Assembly: GCA_034620365.1 (NCBI GenBank)
Contig: JAQGEQ010000207.1
Location: 62,001 to 126,000 of the forward strand
DNA from: Pegea sp. RAD2-039
Taxonomy: Eukaryota; Chordata; Thaliacea; Salpida; Salpidae
DNA: 64,000 nt
Direction: 5' to 3'
Below are positions 12,521-25,351 of this stretch, piece after piece. Under the pieces are notes generated by a model. That model did not search any database. It saw nothing but the letters and a program-made list of their open reading frames with translations, and was not told the origin of the DNA. Made by a program: the position numbers and the translations under genes. The first letter of the stretch is position 1. Every line of letters starts with the position of its first letter.

Positions 12521-14469
12521 GAAGCTGTCGTCGCAGAAATCAATTTGGGTTTTAAACTAAGGCAGCATACTTTATTTAACTTTCAAGTATTTTACTGAAC
12601 AAACATTTACTATTAAACAAAAATGAAGCGCGTAAATTTAGAATTGATTTTATTGGTTGGTTGTGTTTATCAGACATAGAGTTGACGATGTTATATTTCT
12701 TGAATAATAAAATTTTTATTACCTTTATAGATTTATGTTGGTAAATTATGTGTATTGTGCCAATTGATTTCTCTATAAAGTTCATTTATCATTTCATCAT
12801 CTTTTGCTTTATTCAAAATTTACATAAAGGTCGATTTATAAGAGCAATTCAATATTTTTAAATAATATAAAAAGAAAAGGCTACAAGTTGAATTTATTTC
12901 AAACAATTTAAACTAATTACGTCAACTAGTTTTTAAATTTTTCACAGAAAGCCCCGACTTCTAAAATGATTAGTGCTACAATGTGATCATCATTATCTAA
13001 GTTTGTTTTAGAATTCAAAAGTTTTTTAAAGATCAAAATACAATTTAAAGTTTATAAATATTATATTGCACCACAAAAATCCAAACAAAATGATTAGCTT
13101 TTTCATAACCATTTGGAAAATGTTTTTTGGGTTTTTACTGTAGAAATTTAAAGTGAAATAAAAATCTGAATTTTTTTTAAATAAAGTTGCTCACCCAACC
13201 ATTAAAAATAATCCTACTGAAGATATCAACTACTTTTAAGATTCAACATTTTTCTATTATTTTCAATAATTTAGGCGATTTATATTAATCTAAAACCAGG
13301 TTTATAAAAAACACTCAAAAATTAAAATGTGATGACACCTTACTGTATAAATATAAACTTTTATTGGCTTTTATTGAAACTTTACGTTTGAAGCATAGAT
13401 ACAACATGTCTAATATTGACGCTTCAGAGTGATTTTATTTGAGTTTATAAGCCAAAAAAGGAATATATTAGAATCAAATAGGAAAATAATGTCAAAAGTA
13501 AATGGAATATTCAAATTTATTCTATTCAACACAGGGCTATAGATGACAAATTATATACAAAGTCTTTAGTACCAAAGTTTAATATAATTAATGTAGAAAA
13601 AATAGTACCACTAAATTTCACTGAATAAAGTCTTTTTAAGAATCGACGGTCTATCACAACGGCTTGGCAAATATCATAAATAATTTTTGTAAATGTATAA
13701 CAACTCTGAAGTATAAGTAAACATCAATAACAATAAAAAATTATAAATTTATTACTTGCAAATAAGAAAAAAGATACACAACGATTTTTATGGAATTTAA
13801 CCGTGAGAAGAATCTAAAAAATAGTACTTTAAGTAACTTACTTTCAAATATAGATCAATGAGTCAAATTCTCGAAATAAAAAAAATCTTCATTCTGTTAC
13901 AAAAGTGTTCTTGTTTCAATATTACACATTTATTCCCCAAAATACGGCAGACTCTTGCGAATACCCTTTACTTCTCACGCCCTTGTTTTTAAATAACAAC
14001 CCCGAAACTTAATAAGATCAGTATCAGCTCTAACCATTTGGAAGCAAATATTCTGTTAAATATAAATTTCTTCTTAACACAAAGAAACCAAATTAAACAG
14101 GCGGCAGTATTGTTTTAGAATAAGATGATATAGATCTTTAACAAAACTTTTTGATGTAACATACTCGTTTAGTCTTTCTACAAAATATCTTTCGGATATT
14201 GTTAAATGTACTTGAAATTTCACTTGTAATAAAACGTTGTTGGTATAAACTCTTTGAGTAATCTTAGAATTTATTAGGAGACGATTTGAGAAGTTTCTTA
14301 AAGATTTATATAAACTGATCAGTCCAATTTATAAAGGCTTTAATTTTTAAATAATCAAAGCGTTGGATTTTATTTAAAATTTATTTCATTTTTATTTATT
14401 TAAATTTTCAGTTTTCAGTTTTAGATTTGTGTGTAATTTTATCACCACAGTTTAGGTAAAAAAACAACC

Positions 14470-14512
14470 AAAATGTTACTATAAAAATGTTACTATAAAA
14501 ATGTTACTATAC
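14470..14512 (+). repeat. Short tandem repeat, about three 14-bp units
   Basis: The unit aaaatgttactata occurs about three times head to tail. It is a local microsatellite-like expansion with no coding potential. Confidence 0.8.
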
Positions 14513-14969
14513 TGAAATTTAATTAAAAGTAGCCTAGAGCCTGGTTGTAATTTGTTATTATATAAAGCCTTGGTCAGTTATAAATTTAGTTTTAGATATT
14601 GATAATTTTTAGGTTTTCTCATAAATATTTAATAGAAGTTTTCAAATAATGAGTTTAACTTGTTATTTTTAATAATTTGTTGCTAACTGCGTTTAGCCTC
14701 GGGACAGATTTTATAAAGTATGTAGTTGCTGTGAATTGCTGGTAGTTTTAAAATATATATTTTTTAATTAATAGGAAATGTCTCTGAGATTCATTACTTA
14801 TCAAAGTATAGAGTTCTGAAATACTTTATCAAGTTACTTAGAAAGTAGTTGAAAGATTTTTTGGCATCACTTTTAAAATAAAAGAACTCAATGACAATTT
14901 CTTACAAGTTTTTTATATGGCTTTCACACATAAGTTAGGATGGTAATTCGACCAGCTAATTATTTTTAG

Positions 14970-16487
14970 ATGGTTTTAAAATCAATAAGTTTATTAAAAT
15001 ATTTTGTTTGCATATTTGTTTATGTAAAAACTTCTTCAAGCCAAGTCATAGATACAAGCAATTGTACACAGCGTCTACGTGACCACCAACCATCTTTATT
15101 TTTAGGATATCGCATAAACGTCAAGCAAAAATCTTTTCGACCAGGAGATATACTTGAAAGTGAATTCTTAGTTTCGTAGAGCTTCTTAAGACCTTTAATT
15201 CCATTATTAATACAATGATGTTATTTTAGTTACTATTCATGGAAGCAGTTATTTCGTGGGCTTAAGTATATATGCAGTGAATGAAGGCAACCAATTGGCT
15301 GGTGATTGGTTTCCACCAGTTCGTCAATCTAAGCGTTTTTATAAAGCCATTTCTTGTCAAAACAAAACAAATGTCTTAATAGTTGAAAGAAGGCTTTCTC
15401 TCAGACCTCCGTCAGCCCGATTTGCTTGGGCGTCACCTATGGCCTGCAAAAATGGAACAATTTATAAGTTCAAGTAAGACAGGTTCTTTTTTTAAAAGCA
15501 CTATTTTTCATTTTCATAATATTTTTGTAGCTGTATATAAATGTTTGCAGGGGAGCTATATCCAAAAGTTTAAAACAAGTGCAGTCAGATTTAGTGGCTA
15601 CTTCAGAATGTATATCGGAAGTGGAATCTTCTACCTGCTATCTGACGTCAGGTGATAACTGTTCAAGTAGCATTTGTAACTTCATCATAAGTAATTTGTG
15701 TTATTGTTTGCTACTACTTTAATCTAATCATCTACTAATCTTGGTGTACTTAAACCTTAAAGATGATTCACAATTTTATTTCAAGCATCAACACTGCAAA
15801 CCTTGGACAGAGAACAAGTTGTTGAATGGGAGAATACAGGAGATAGAAACTGGATTAGTAGATCTGGACCAACCCCTTCAGCAAACACTGGACCATTTCA
15901 AGCTTTTAGAGGTAGATGACAATTTGTTGAAACTTTTCGAGTTAAAGAAATAATATTATGTTTGATACATGTGATAAGCTCTGTATAGATCCCCTAACAT
16001 ATGATTTCAAACTTATTACCTTAATGCTTATTTGTGTTCAGGACAAACATATTTGTACTCTGAAGCAAGCAGACCAGCTTACTTTCGATCAAAGGCTATT
16101 TTGACAACAACAAACCCTCTACAAGGGTGCTTTTGTTTACAATTTGCTCTTTCTATGAATATATCACAACTTAAATTTCATCAGTTTAGAGTTTATAGCG
16201 CCAGTAAAACTATATTTAGATCATTTGAGAGAAATATTTACTGGAAAGTTCATCATATTCAATTTGACCAAAAACAACCTACAAAGGTAACTTAATGCTA
16301 AAATATTAAATAGTAAATAATAAAACTATTAACTTACCAGCAATATATTTTCATTTAAACTAACCGACTGTTGAAAAAAAATGTTTTAAAATAGATTTCG
16401 TTAGAAGCTACTAGAGGAATAGACTGGCTCGGTGATATCGCAATAGATGACATCCGTATATACTATGGCCTCTGTGAATCTTCTTAA
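14970..16487 (+). CDS. Secreted Reeler-MAM domain protein
   Basis: Six phase-consistent exons (14970-15159, 15230-15473, 15551-15651, 15786-15911, 16042-16286, 16395-16487) encode about 332 residues. Residues 1-25 form a signal peptide ending in Ser-rich KTSSS. About 30-145 is a Reeler-like domain (FRPGDILE, then ITIHGSSYFVGLSIYAV, then RFAWASP). About 180-332 is a MAM domain: VEWENTGDRNWISRSGPTPS, TGPFQAFRGQTYLYSEAS, CFCLQFALSM, and the closing GDIAIDDIRIYYGLC. MAM domains mediate extracellular adhesion. Reeler domains occur in reelin, ferric-chelate reductase-like and arthropod defence proteins. There is no transmembrane segment, so the product should be secreted. The first donor (gaaa/gtgaatt) was chosen because it restores both phase and the Reeler beta-strand pattern. 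An AATAAA lies only 15 bases after the stop. Confidence 0.88.
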
Positions 16488-18435
16488 TCTTTTAAATTCT
16501 TAATAAAGATGAAAACGTTTTTAATAATGTACTCCATTATTCACGATGTATATCAATAATTGTTTACCTAATTATAAGTTTTCCGTTCTTACCAAATGTC
16601 GAGTTATTGAAGTTTTGTATTTTTTACAGGAAATTTTATAAGACTAATAAACTATTATAAAAAAAAATAATCTTGATCTTCAGGATCTAGAATAAAAAAA
16701 GGAGAAACTGAACTCTACAAAGTTGTTTTAAAGCATTTAAAACGTAATTCAAAAGCTGATTTAAAGAAAATTTTCATAAAAGACTTCTTGTAAAGACATT
16801 TTGTTAAAAAGTCTCATTTAAAGTATGTTAAATAAACAAAATAAATTAACTTTCATAATGCAGTGAGCTAAAATGCTTTATTTATTTTAATTTTTTTAAA
16901 TATTTTTTTTGTAATTTTGATTAAGCCCAGCTTTGATTATCAGCAAAATAATCATTCCTTTTTCATGTTAAGATTAGCGGGAAGTTAAAACTGAAATCAT
17001 AAAGTTTGATTTAACATTATTAGACTTAGATGTTTAAACTTTAACCATTTATTTACTATTTTACAGACACAGTTTGTTCTTTTAGTTAAACAAAAATTTT
17101 ATTCAAATAAAAAATAGAACGTATGAGATATTAAGTTTAACAACTTGAGTTAAAACTGAATCCAAAACTCAAGCTTTAAGTTTTGTAAAAAGTATTGCTA
17201 ATTGCTACAACAACAATCGCCATTACAATAAGAACTCTTGACTTATTAAACAACATTTCTTGTAGACTAGATTTAGATGGAAATAGGATACCTGATTATT
17301 TCTACATTTTAAAGTAGTGAGAGTCAAAAAAAAGAAAAACCCTCAACTAAGATTAGTAAATATCAAATTTCAGATGTTTTAAACATTTTACTTGCTAGTA
17401 CCAAGTTCTCGATCTTCAGATGGATTTTTGATAAAAGAAAAAATAATAATCAATTTTATACAACGCAAAATGAAAGTAAGAAGTTTTTCCAAATATTTTT
17501 ACAATAACCAGTTTTTGATTGATTGCATATTTTAAAAAAGGTTTAAGTTCAAAAAAAACTTTCATTGTGTAGTTTTCTTTTAACATATTCACAGATAAGA
17601 ACAGAAGACGAATTGATTGATGACCGTTGACGATCAACACAGAGATTTATCAAAGAAATTGAATTCTTGAAAATCGACCAAAAAGTGTTTTAGACCTAAA
17701 TCGTAACTATAGTATTTGTTTTTCTAAAAATTTCTCAAATAAACTAAGCTAGCATCCAAAAAAATTGTAAAGTTTGTTGAAGAAAGCAATAAATTAAATG
17801 CAGTTGTATAAATTTGTGGGTTTATTTAGAAGTACAACAACAGTTTTGTCTCCTATACCAGTTTTCGACTTAAACTTGATTTTAGAGATAGATCATAAAA
17901 GCTAAAAAAGTAAGTTAGTAGTACTTGATGTTATTTCTTTGTAACTAAGAATTAAGTATTTAAATAAAATCAAATATTTAGTTTTGTTTCTATTTAAAAT
18001 TTATTCTGCGTAACAAATAAGTGCTGAAATTGATCAAATAATTTTTTATTAAATTTTTTTTTGTGATAAGCTGTTCATTATAAAAGTCAAAACTGCAACA
18101 AGCTAAATCTAAACTGTTTCCAAAAATCAAACAAAAAACAGATAAGAAAAGTTTGAAGAATTGAAGTGTTCAACTTAAAACTTGAGAAAAAAATGTTTAA
18201 ACTTGAAAAGTAAATTATTAGGTAAACCTTGCTTAGTATACATTTTGTAAAATTTAGGCAATAAAAGAAAAAAAGTTGATGTCAAATTACAGTTTTCATT
18301 AAACGTTTTGTGGTATTTGGTATACAATTTCGCCTTTAATCCCATTTAAATAGTTTCGAAAACTGTTGATGTAGATTAAGCTAAATATATTCTATAAAAA
18401 TTTGCTTTTAAGGAACTATAGCAGCTTACTACGTT
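16488..18435. other. Convergent intergenic spacer
   Basis: About 1.9 kb lies between two genes that run towards each other. It is AT-rich, with AATAAA at 16502-16507 usable by the Reeler-MAM gene. No exon-like stretch was seen. Confidence 0.5.
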
Positions 18436-21400
18436 TTATTTTATACAAATTCTTAATTTAAATTTGATAAATACAAATAAAATTAGAGAAGTTATTACTG
18501 TAATAATAACAGCTAACAATAATAAAGTTGAAGATAATTGAGAAGTTTTCCAGTTCAACCTAACAGTTAATGAATCACTCTCAATATAATTTAATGGTTT
18601 CCATTCTTGGAATGCAATGATTTCTATCTGAAAATAAAAGCAATAAATTCTAAAATTGGCTCAAAAGTTTGATGGTTGTCTACTTCTAAGTGAAATGGTT
18701 CCATTTGATTTACTGAATTTTTGAACGAGATAATGCCCTCATCGCTATCAATATCAATATAGTTATAATGATTTCTGTTTAATAGTCTATAGTAAAGCTT
18801 TCTGTAATTAAAATGCTCAAATTCTTTAGTTGTCTGTGAGAAAAAATTATAGATGAAAATATTTTAAGTCTAAATATTTTATGTGTAAATATTTTTACAC
18901 AAAATATTATTTTTAGTTTGACTTTTACCTTATTATAATAAGTGCCATTTCCAGAGCATTCAATTGCATTCAACTTAGTAATTAAAGCATTTGAAGATGA
19001 ATTCAAAGCTAAATCGATTAACTTTCTGTTAAACTTTGGCTTGCAGAGATTTTCATCATAAACAATTGCTTTAAACCAAGAGCTTGTACATCGGTAGAAT
19101 CTGCATTAAAGTTTTAATTATTTTTTCATCTGATTTTAACTAAGTTTTTGGGAATAATCTACTTTTTTTCGACCAGTGAATTTTCAAACAGTTTATCTCT
19201 ATGAAATTTGTACCTGGCAAAACTGATGCAAAACTTTATCGTTAAATTGTAGTCTTTGTTTTTTAAGTTTAGTTTTTCTGTTAAGTAAATTGTTCCCTTT
19301 AAAACATTTCTTAAATATTTTTCTTTTTCTTCTTGTAGTTCTAACTTGAAGGGTCCATTAGTTTTTAATTTCATTGAATAACCAACATTCTGGGCGAAAA
19401 TGTTTAAACCTGCCGCCCTTATTTCAGCAATCTTATACTTGATGCTTGAGTTGCTGCTAAAATATATAGCCCCTGTGATGAATACAAGTTTAAGTTTCCT
19501 TTAAAGACATGATGCAGCTAAAATTAGAGTTAGAAGGTTCATAAGTATATGGTTTTTATAGCGTAAAAATATGTGTAACGGATATTTGATTAAAAATGTT
19601 CTATATCAGTAAATTTGGCAAAGTAATCATAAGCACTTATAAGGAATAAGGAACAAGCTTGAAGATTTTCTTACGTTTTCTAGAATCACAATGACTCATA
19701 TTGTTCCATGTTATCATTGATTTTGTTAAAGTTGAGTTGATCCATAGATAAGCTGTTGCTACATTGTCGATATCATCCTGAATTCTTGCTTCAATAATCA
19801 GCTTGGAGCTATAAAACATACTAAAGTTAAAAAGTCCTGTTGAGGAAGCTTAAACATATAAAATCTTTTCATGAGTAATTGACATATCAACTAAAATAAA
19901 TGTTACTTTTCAAATAAACTTGTAGTGTCAACATAATCTTGAAGAAATATATCTCCATAAACGTCAATTAGAAAAATATCTTGATGATTTAACAAGCGAT
20001 AAATGATATATTTTTCATCAGTATAAGACATGTTTACATGAATATTTATTAGCGCAGTATCTTTAAATAAATTTTCCTCGTTAAGAGATATATAATAATT
20101 CTGAAAAATTAAACATGAATTATAACTCTGGTGAGCTAATTCTACTTTTTCAAACCGTTTTTTCAAACTTAAGACTCTCCTTTAGAATAAATTGGATAAA
20201 TGCTTTAGTAATCCTAGAAGGAGTTCCTTTATCTTCAGATTTTATTACAATTTTTGTATTCCTTAACTCAGCTAAAAAAATCGATCTCTTTTTGAAATAT
20301 ACACCTCATTAAACTTGTAAAACTACTATAAATACTCAGTATTTGTTTAAGCGTTTGTATTAGTAAATAACCATTAATTGCAACTAAATAGATTGTAGCT
20401 TTATTGTAAGGAAATTATTGATTATATGCACTACAAATAATTATGCATAGTACTTTAGCAAGAGTTTTAATGATGAACTATTTTAACAATAGTACTTACA
20501 ATAAATCTAATAAAACAAACTTATCAGTAAAACAAAAGCGCTTTAATTAGTTAACATTAAAGTCTAATTAGTGGTTCATTTATGATTATACTATTTTTAG
20601 AACTATATTTAGTTATTAAGCTCTTAATATAAACTTTAACAACTTAAAGATGTACTTCTATAACTAAATCATTTTATTTATACTTTAACAAGATACTTAG
20701 TTTACTTTTCAAATATTCCAAGTATCTTGTTAAAAAAAAAGGTAAAAACTTAATTCAACTCTAACAATTTAAATTTTTTTTTTTAATTTCATAGACTTTA
20801 AAAACCATAAAGAAAATTTTAAACTTAATTTACGACTAACTCGGTGCTTTGTTTAAGACTAGAAATATATTTTTAATGTGTCCTTCAGGTGAAAAAATTT
20901 TTCTTAGTGAAATGGAATTACTTTTAGCCCAAATCTCAATCAAACCACTTGGCCCTGAAAATGAATCTGTTATAAAAACACCAAGTGAAAATGAAATGAA
21001 AACATAGAGCTAGATAATGATGTTATTTTAACTACCAACAAAATAAAACTGTTGATGTAACATTAGTGATGCTGGCTCGAATTCTATTTAAAGTCTACTT
21101 GGTTATCTTTACCTGCGAAACTGTGATTAACAATGACAAGGTTTCTGAAACTAATTTTAGAGTAAATGGCTTAGGGTGCTTAGAAAATGTGCAGCTGCAT
21201 GCTAGCAGTAAAACACTTGTCTTGATGACAGCCTTTAAAACAATTTTTATTGTTTTAAATAAAACCTGTATCGTCATCGGTTGCTAAAAGGCTTTCAGCT
21301 TCAATTATATCGCCAATTTTGTTAAAGTTAGACAAATAAAAATTGATTGTGCAAGTTTCTATGGTAACTGGCCACAAGTTGATATTTCCACAAGAATGAA

Positions 21401-22136
21401 ACCAAGGATAGTGTCGATTTTCATTATTTATTGCAATCTTATAAGGCTTCCAACCATTGATCAATTTGACCTAGAAGACAAAAATTTTTCTGAATTTAAA
21501 GTATTCTTTAAACATCACTATCAGATTGGATATAGCTCCCTTCAAGTAAAATTAAATTTTGAAAAGGAAATTTTGTGCTTAATTTGTAACATTTAAAACG
21601 AAAGAAAACATTTATTTCCTAATTTTACGCATAGGCTGCGTAATTCTAAGAACTGTTTTGTTATTTTCTAGCTTTAAAACACATTAACATAAAATTATGT
21701 TTACTCTATTTAATGAAAATCTTTATTTAGTTTTAGTTTACCTCGAGCTGTATCTCACATGATATGCTTTCAAGACAGAAATTATTGAAGTTTTCTACAA
21801 TGTCTTTAGTATATAAATGATTTTTTTCGTTTATCTGAAATTCTATATCTGCAATCTTTGTATTTTTTGATATATTGAAATCCAATACTGTTTGGTTTCC
21901 AAAGTAGAAAAAATTTATTTCTGAGAAGTATATAAAAAAATGTCTTTTAAACATTTTATACCCAAAGATACTTTCAGTTCATTCAATAAGTTATTGGTGT
22001 ATCAAAAACTAAGTTACTTTTTGGTTTAAAAGTAAAAAGTACTTGTCTAACCTGGCTCCAACGAATCGTAGATACTGTCACTTTCTTTGACAAACAGAAT
22101 TAAACTAACCAAAACACTTCGTTTGACGAAATCCAT
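18436..22136 (-). CDS. Divergent cadherin-like single-pass membrane protein
   Basis: Exons from 5' to 3': 22052-22136, 21742-21920, 21266-21470, about 20850-20954 (3' boundary unsure), 19907-20100, 19675-19808, 19214-19472, 18929-19100, 18684-18833, 18436-18627. All phases match except around the fourth exon. The product starts with a signal peptide (MDFVKRSVLVSLILFVKESDS). It then carries weak cadherin-type strands: ATDDDTG; YRLLNHQDIFLIDVYGDI; LIIEARIQDDIDNVATAYLW; YNYIDIDSDEGIISF; FHLE joined to IEIIAF. A C-terminal helix (LSSTLLLLAVIITVITSLIL) is followed by a basic tail of about a dozen residues. The pattern Y.L..(N)..F.ID..GDI.L is cadherin-repeat-like. The usual calcium motifs (DRE, DxNDN) are largely eroded and the tail is too short for a catenin site. 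Total about 550-580 residues. A fast-evolving adhesion or recognition protein is inferred. Confidence 0.7.
20684..20734. repeat. Inverted repeat, 15-bp perfect arms
   Basis: Arms TTTAACAAGATACTT (20684-20698) and AAGTATCTTGTTAAA (20720-20734) are perfect complements around a 21-base loop. The repeat lies in the intron between exons 4 and 5 of the cadherin-like gene. It could be a remnant of a miniature element or a structured intronic RNA. Confidence 0.7.
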
Positions 22137-25100
22137 GATTAAATTTCCACATAAACTACTTTTTAGTTCAAACCAAAATTTTATTTTCACTTTAAAGTAA
22201 AAAAAAACTACAATATCGAATTTTAAAGATCTGCAAAATCATAAACACATCAGTTTTGTATAGAAAAAGTAAACAACTTATCAAAGGGCTAACTGCAAAT
22301 TCTAATTTATTATCGGTTTACTACACTAACAGATCGTTCATCCACTTCGAACTTTACAAGTAAAAACATGAACTTTAGTCAAAAATATGCTGCTTGTTCT
22401 ATGAAATAAAAGTAAGCTGAATGTTATTCTAATAATATTATTTACGAAGCATACCTAATTCTAAGTTACTAAAAATGATTTACTCAATACACATTTAAAA
22501 AAATAAACTTTCATCAGCAAATAACTGGTTTGATAAAATATATTAAAATGTTGAAATGTTTTTTAACTCTTTCATCTTATTCACTACCCCTCTCTTGACT
22601 AACAAATTGTTTTGATTGTTTCGAAACTTGTCTCATCACTTTCTTAATCCTAATCGTCATTAAAAAAACTTTGGAATTAAAAGTAAACAAATACTTAATG
22701 GAAGACACAAATCATACTAATCTAAAATATTAATCTAATTATTTATTCAAGGAAAATTATCCGTTTTGAAGTTAAAGAAATATAACTTTTCCTATAAAAA
22801 CGGTCAGCATTTTCGTAACAACATCAAAGTATTTTTTAATTACTGTCATTAAGTTTACTTCATTATTACATTGTCTTCATTTCGCTAAACTTTTTCCAAG
22901 TGAAAATATATACTCAATGTGGTTTAAGAAAGCAGAGGTTGGTACAAGATGAACAAACTTATTAATTTGCTCTTCATTGTAAGATTGAAATCAGATTTTA
23001 ATTAATACGTAAACTAATTCAACACATGATTATCCAAAACAAAAAAATAATTTCAATTATATTTGTTTAAATTTATTGCTTTTATTTAAAAAAATTTTGG
23101 TTTTTAATCACAGTTTAAGATAGCTTTAAAACTTTGACTTCACGAACTATTTTATAGATTATTAATAAAGAAAACTATAATAAAAAATTTGAAAAATAGG
23201 AATATAATAATTTTGTAATTTCAGTAGAGATTATAGAATATTATTGTTTCATTTTCATATTTTATAGTATCTTTTTCATTTTGTTTCATCTTAAATTAAG
23301 GTTCATAATCTTTTTCATAAATTAATTTTTAATTTTATTGGTTGGAAACTTCTAGTTGTACTAACTGTTGAAGGTCGGATATACAACGATTTTGTACTTG
23401 TCTATAATTTTAATGTTATTTGATTATAGCAAATATTCTCTTGTAAACTTGAAAGTATTGATTTTATTTTTATTTTCACGTCTTTTTTGATTTTGAGAAG
23501 TTTCAATTATAATGTTGAAAAACCCTCAACAGTTCATACTTAACCTTAATTAAATATATACATTTTTTTTTTAAGTTCTGTTTAAACTCTTTGTTTATGA
23601 CTTGAATATAACTTTATTTGTTTCTGAGTTTTTTTCTTGATTTTTTTCATGCTTTATTTGTATATCTTTATGTTAGATTTTAAAATCATTACTAAGTTTA
23701 GAATTCATTTTTTTATCTCTTGCATTTATTTTACAGCTTTATTTTTTATTTCATAAATTTCAAAATCTTAAATTGATTAAACTTTTATTTTTGTTTATTG
23801 AATATTTTAGTTATATTTTTTATTTTATTTTTAAGCTTATTTTATATGTACTTTTTATGTGTAAATATATGTAAATAAATATATATATAAATATGTATAA
23901 AAATCATAAATAACTATTTCTAATATATTTGGTTGTAATGTTAATATTTTGCCATTTGTACTTGAACCATAATGAATTAATAATATTAATCATTTAATTA
24001 TAATAATTAATTTTTAAAAATATTTAATGGGAATGAAAAATTAAATCTTCTAGATTCTGTTTTTTCATAAAATTGTTACAAGGTTGTTTCTGTTTATTTA
24101 GAAATGAAACAACTTTTTTATTTTTTTTTAACTTTGTATGTTGATTTTTAAGTTTATTACTTTTTTAATCTTTATACAATTCTTATCATGGCATCTCATT
24201 TTAATAGATTTCTAATAAATAAAATTAAAGTTTTATTGATGGTTAATTTAGATTCTAAAAGCTTATTTATTATTTTAAAGTTTTATTTTTTACTTAAAAA
24301 GGGGATTTTTTTATATATATTTTGTTGATTAACTTTTTTCAGCAGAAATTATAAAGTAAAAAAATTTATTATCTTCATATGGATCTTTAAAAACTTTTTT
24401 TTATTCTTTTTACTGATGTTGTAGCATTCTACTAATGTCTTTTATATGTTTCAAATCTGTCTTTGTCCTATATTTTTTCTCAAAATGTTTTTGTCTTTAC
24501 TTTCACATAGCCTAATGTCACCTTCTGACCAGATATATTATAAGACATTCATTATACTTTATGAGATTATTGGCTTTCAATCATGTTATATTTGTTATAT
24601 TAATTATATCAACTAAAATTAAGTTTTTGGAATTATTATGGGCTACTTTTGATTCATAATATTAACTGATTTAACTATTTTTACTCTTAATTTTTATTTA
24701 TTTTTATTGTTTGGTTGTTTAATAAAAACATTTTGACTTATCAATTTTATTTCTTACATATTAACTGAATTATTTTTCTGAATAGTTCTACTACTCATTA
24801 ACCTTATCATTATAATATATATTATGTTTTCAACTCTAATTAAAACTTATTCATTCATTAAAATGTCCAAATATAACAATCATTAGCCATAACTGAGTTG
24901 GTAGATGATTTTTGTAAATGTTTTTATTGTTTATAAAAAGCTTAAACTTTTAATAATTCATTTTAGGTTATTTATGATAAGTTTTTTTATTTCTAATTAT
25001 ATTTATTATTATTAGTTTAATGAATCAATTATCATATCAAAATTTGCAACTATTATTTTAACCCATCAACTTTTCAATCTATTATTATTATCTATTCTCT

Positions 25101-25351
25101 GAATTATATTATATTTGTGATTAATTCTTAATTAGTTTTTGAAGTATATGATAGTTAGTTATTTATTATTTTATTAAAATCATTTACTTTTAAGCTTGAT
25201 CCTTGTTTTTTACTAAGCAACTAAATAATCTGTGTTTTAAATTAGTATCACTTCACTTCTATATAATTTTGTTATTATTATATTTTTCAAGTGATTTATC
25301 TGATTTCTTATCTATAAAGCTCTTTTAGGTTGTATAGTAAAGTTGATAAAA
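22137..25351. other. Intergenic block, strongly T-skewed from about 23.1 kb
   Basis: About 3.2 kb separates the start of the cadherin-like gene (minus) from the ATP synthase d gene (plus). From about 23100 to 25330 the plus strand is strikingly rich in T over A and poor in C and G, and it ends in gctcttttag/gttg just before the ATP synthase ATG. Two readings are possible: a long 5' UTR intron of the downstream gene, or the complement of a decayed A-rich element. Frames on the minus strand show stops at about the rate expected from base composition, so no gene is called. Confidence 0.4.

Larger units (their letters stand above)
8063..14969. other. Gene-poor AT-rich block
   Basis: No complete gene was found in nearly 7 kb. 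At 10.2-12.5 kb several short stretches have coding-like composition with plausible splice signals and are listed separately. A small tandem repeat lies near 14.47 kb. The remainder is AT-rich with frequent stops on both strands. Confidence 0.5.

Noticed and set aside
12576..12785. 69-codon minus-strand ORF
   Set aside because: AT-driven composition and no recognisable motif.
15741..15953. 70-codon ORF over the fourth Reeler-MAM exon
   Set aside because: It is the wrong frame; the MAM signature (VEWENTGDRNW) reads in another frame of 15786-15911.
23160..25300. Continuous A-rich protein on the minus strand
   Set aside because: Stops occur at about the rate expected for this base composition, so the runs are not evidence of coding.
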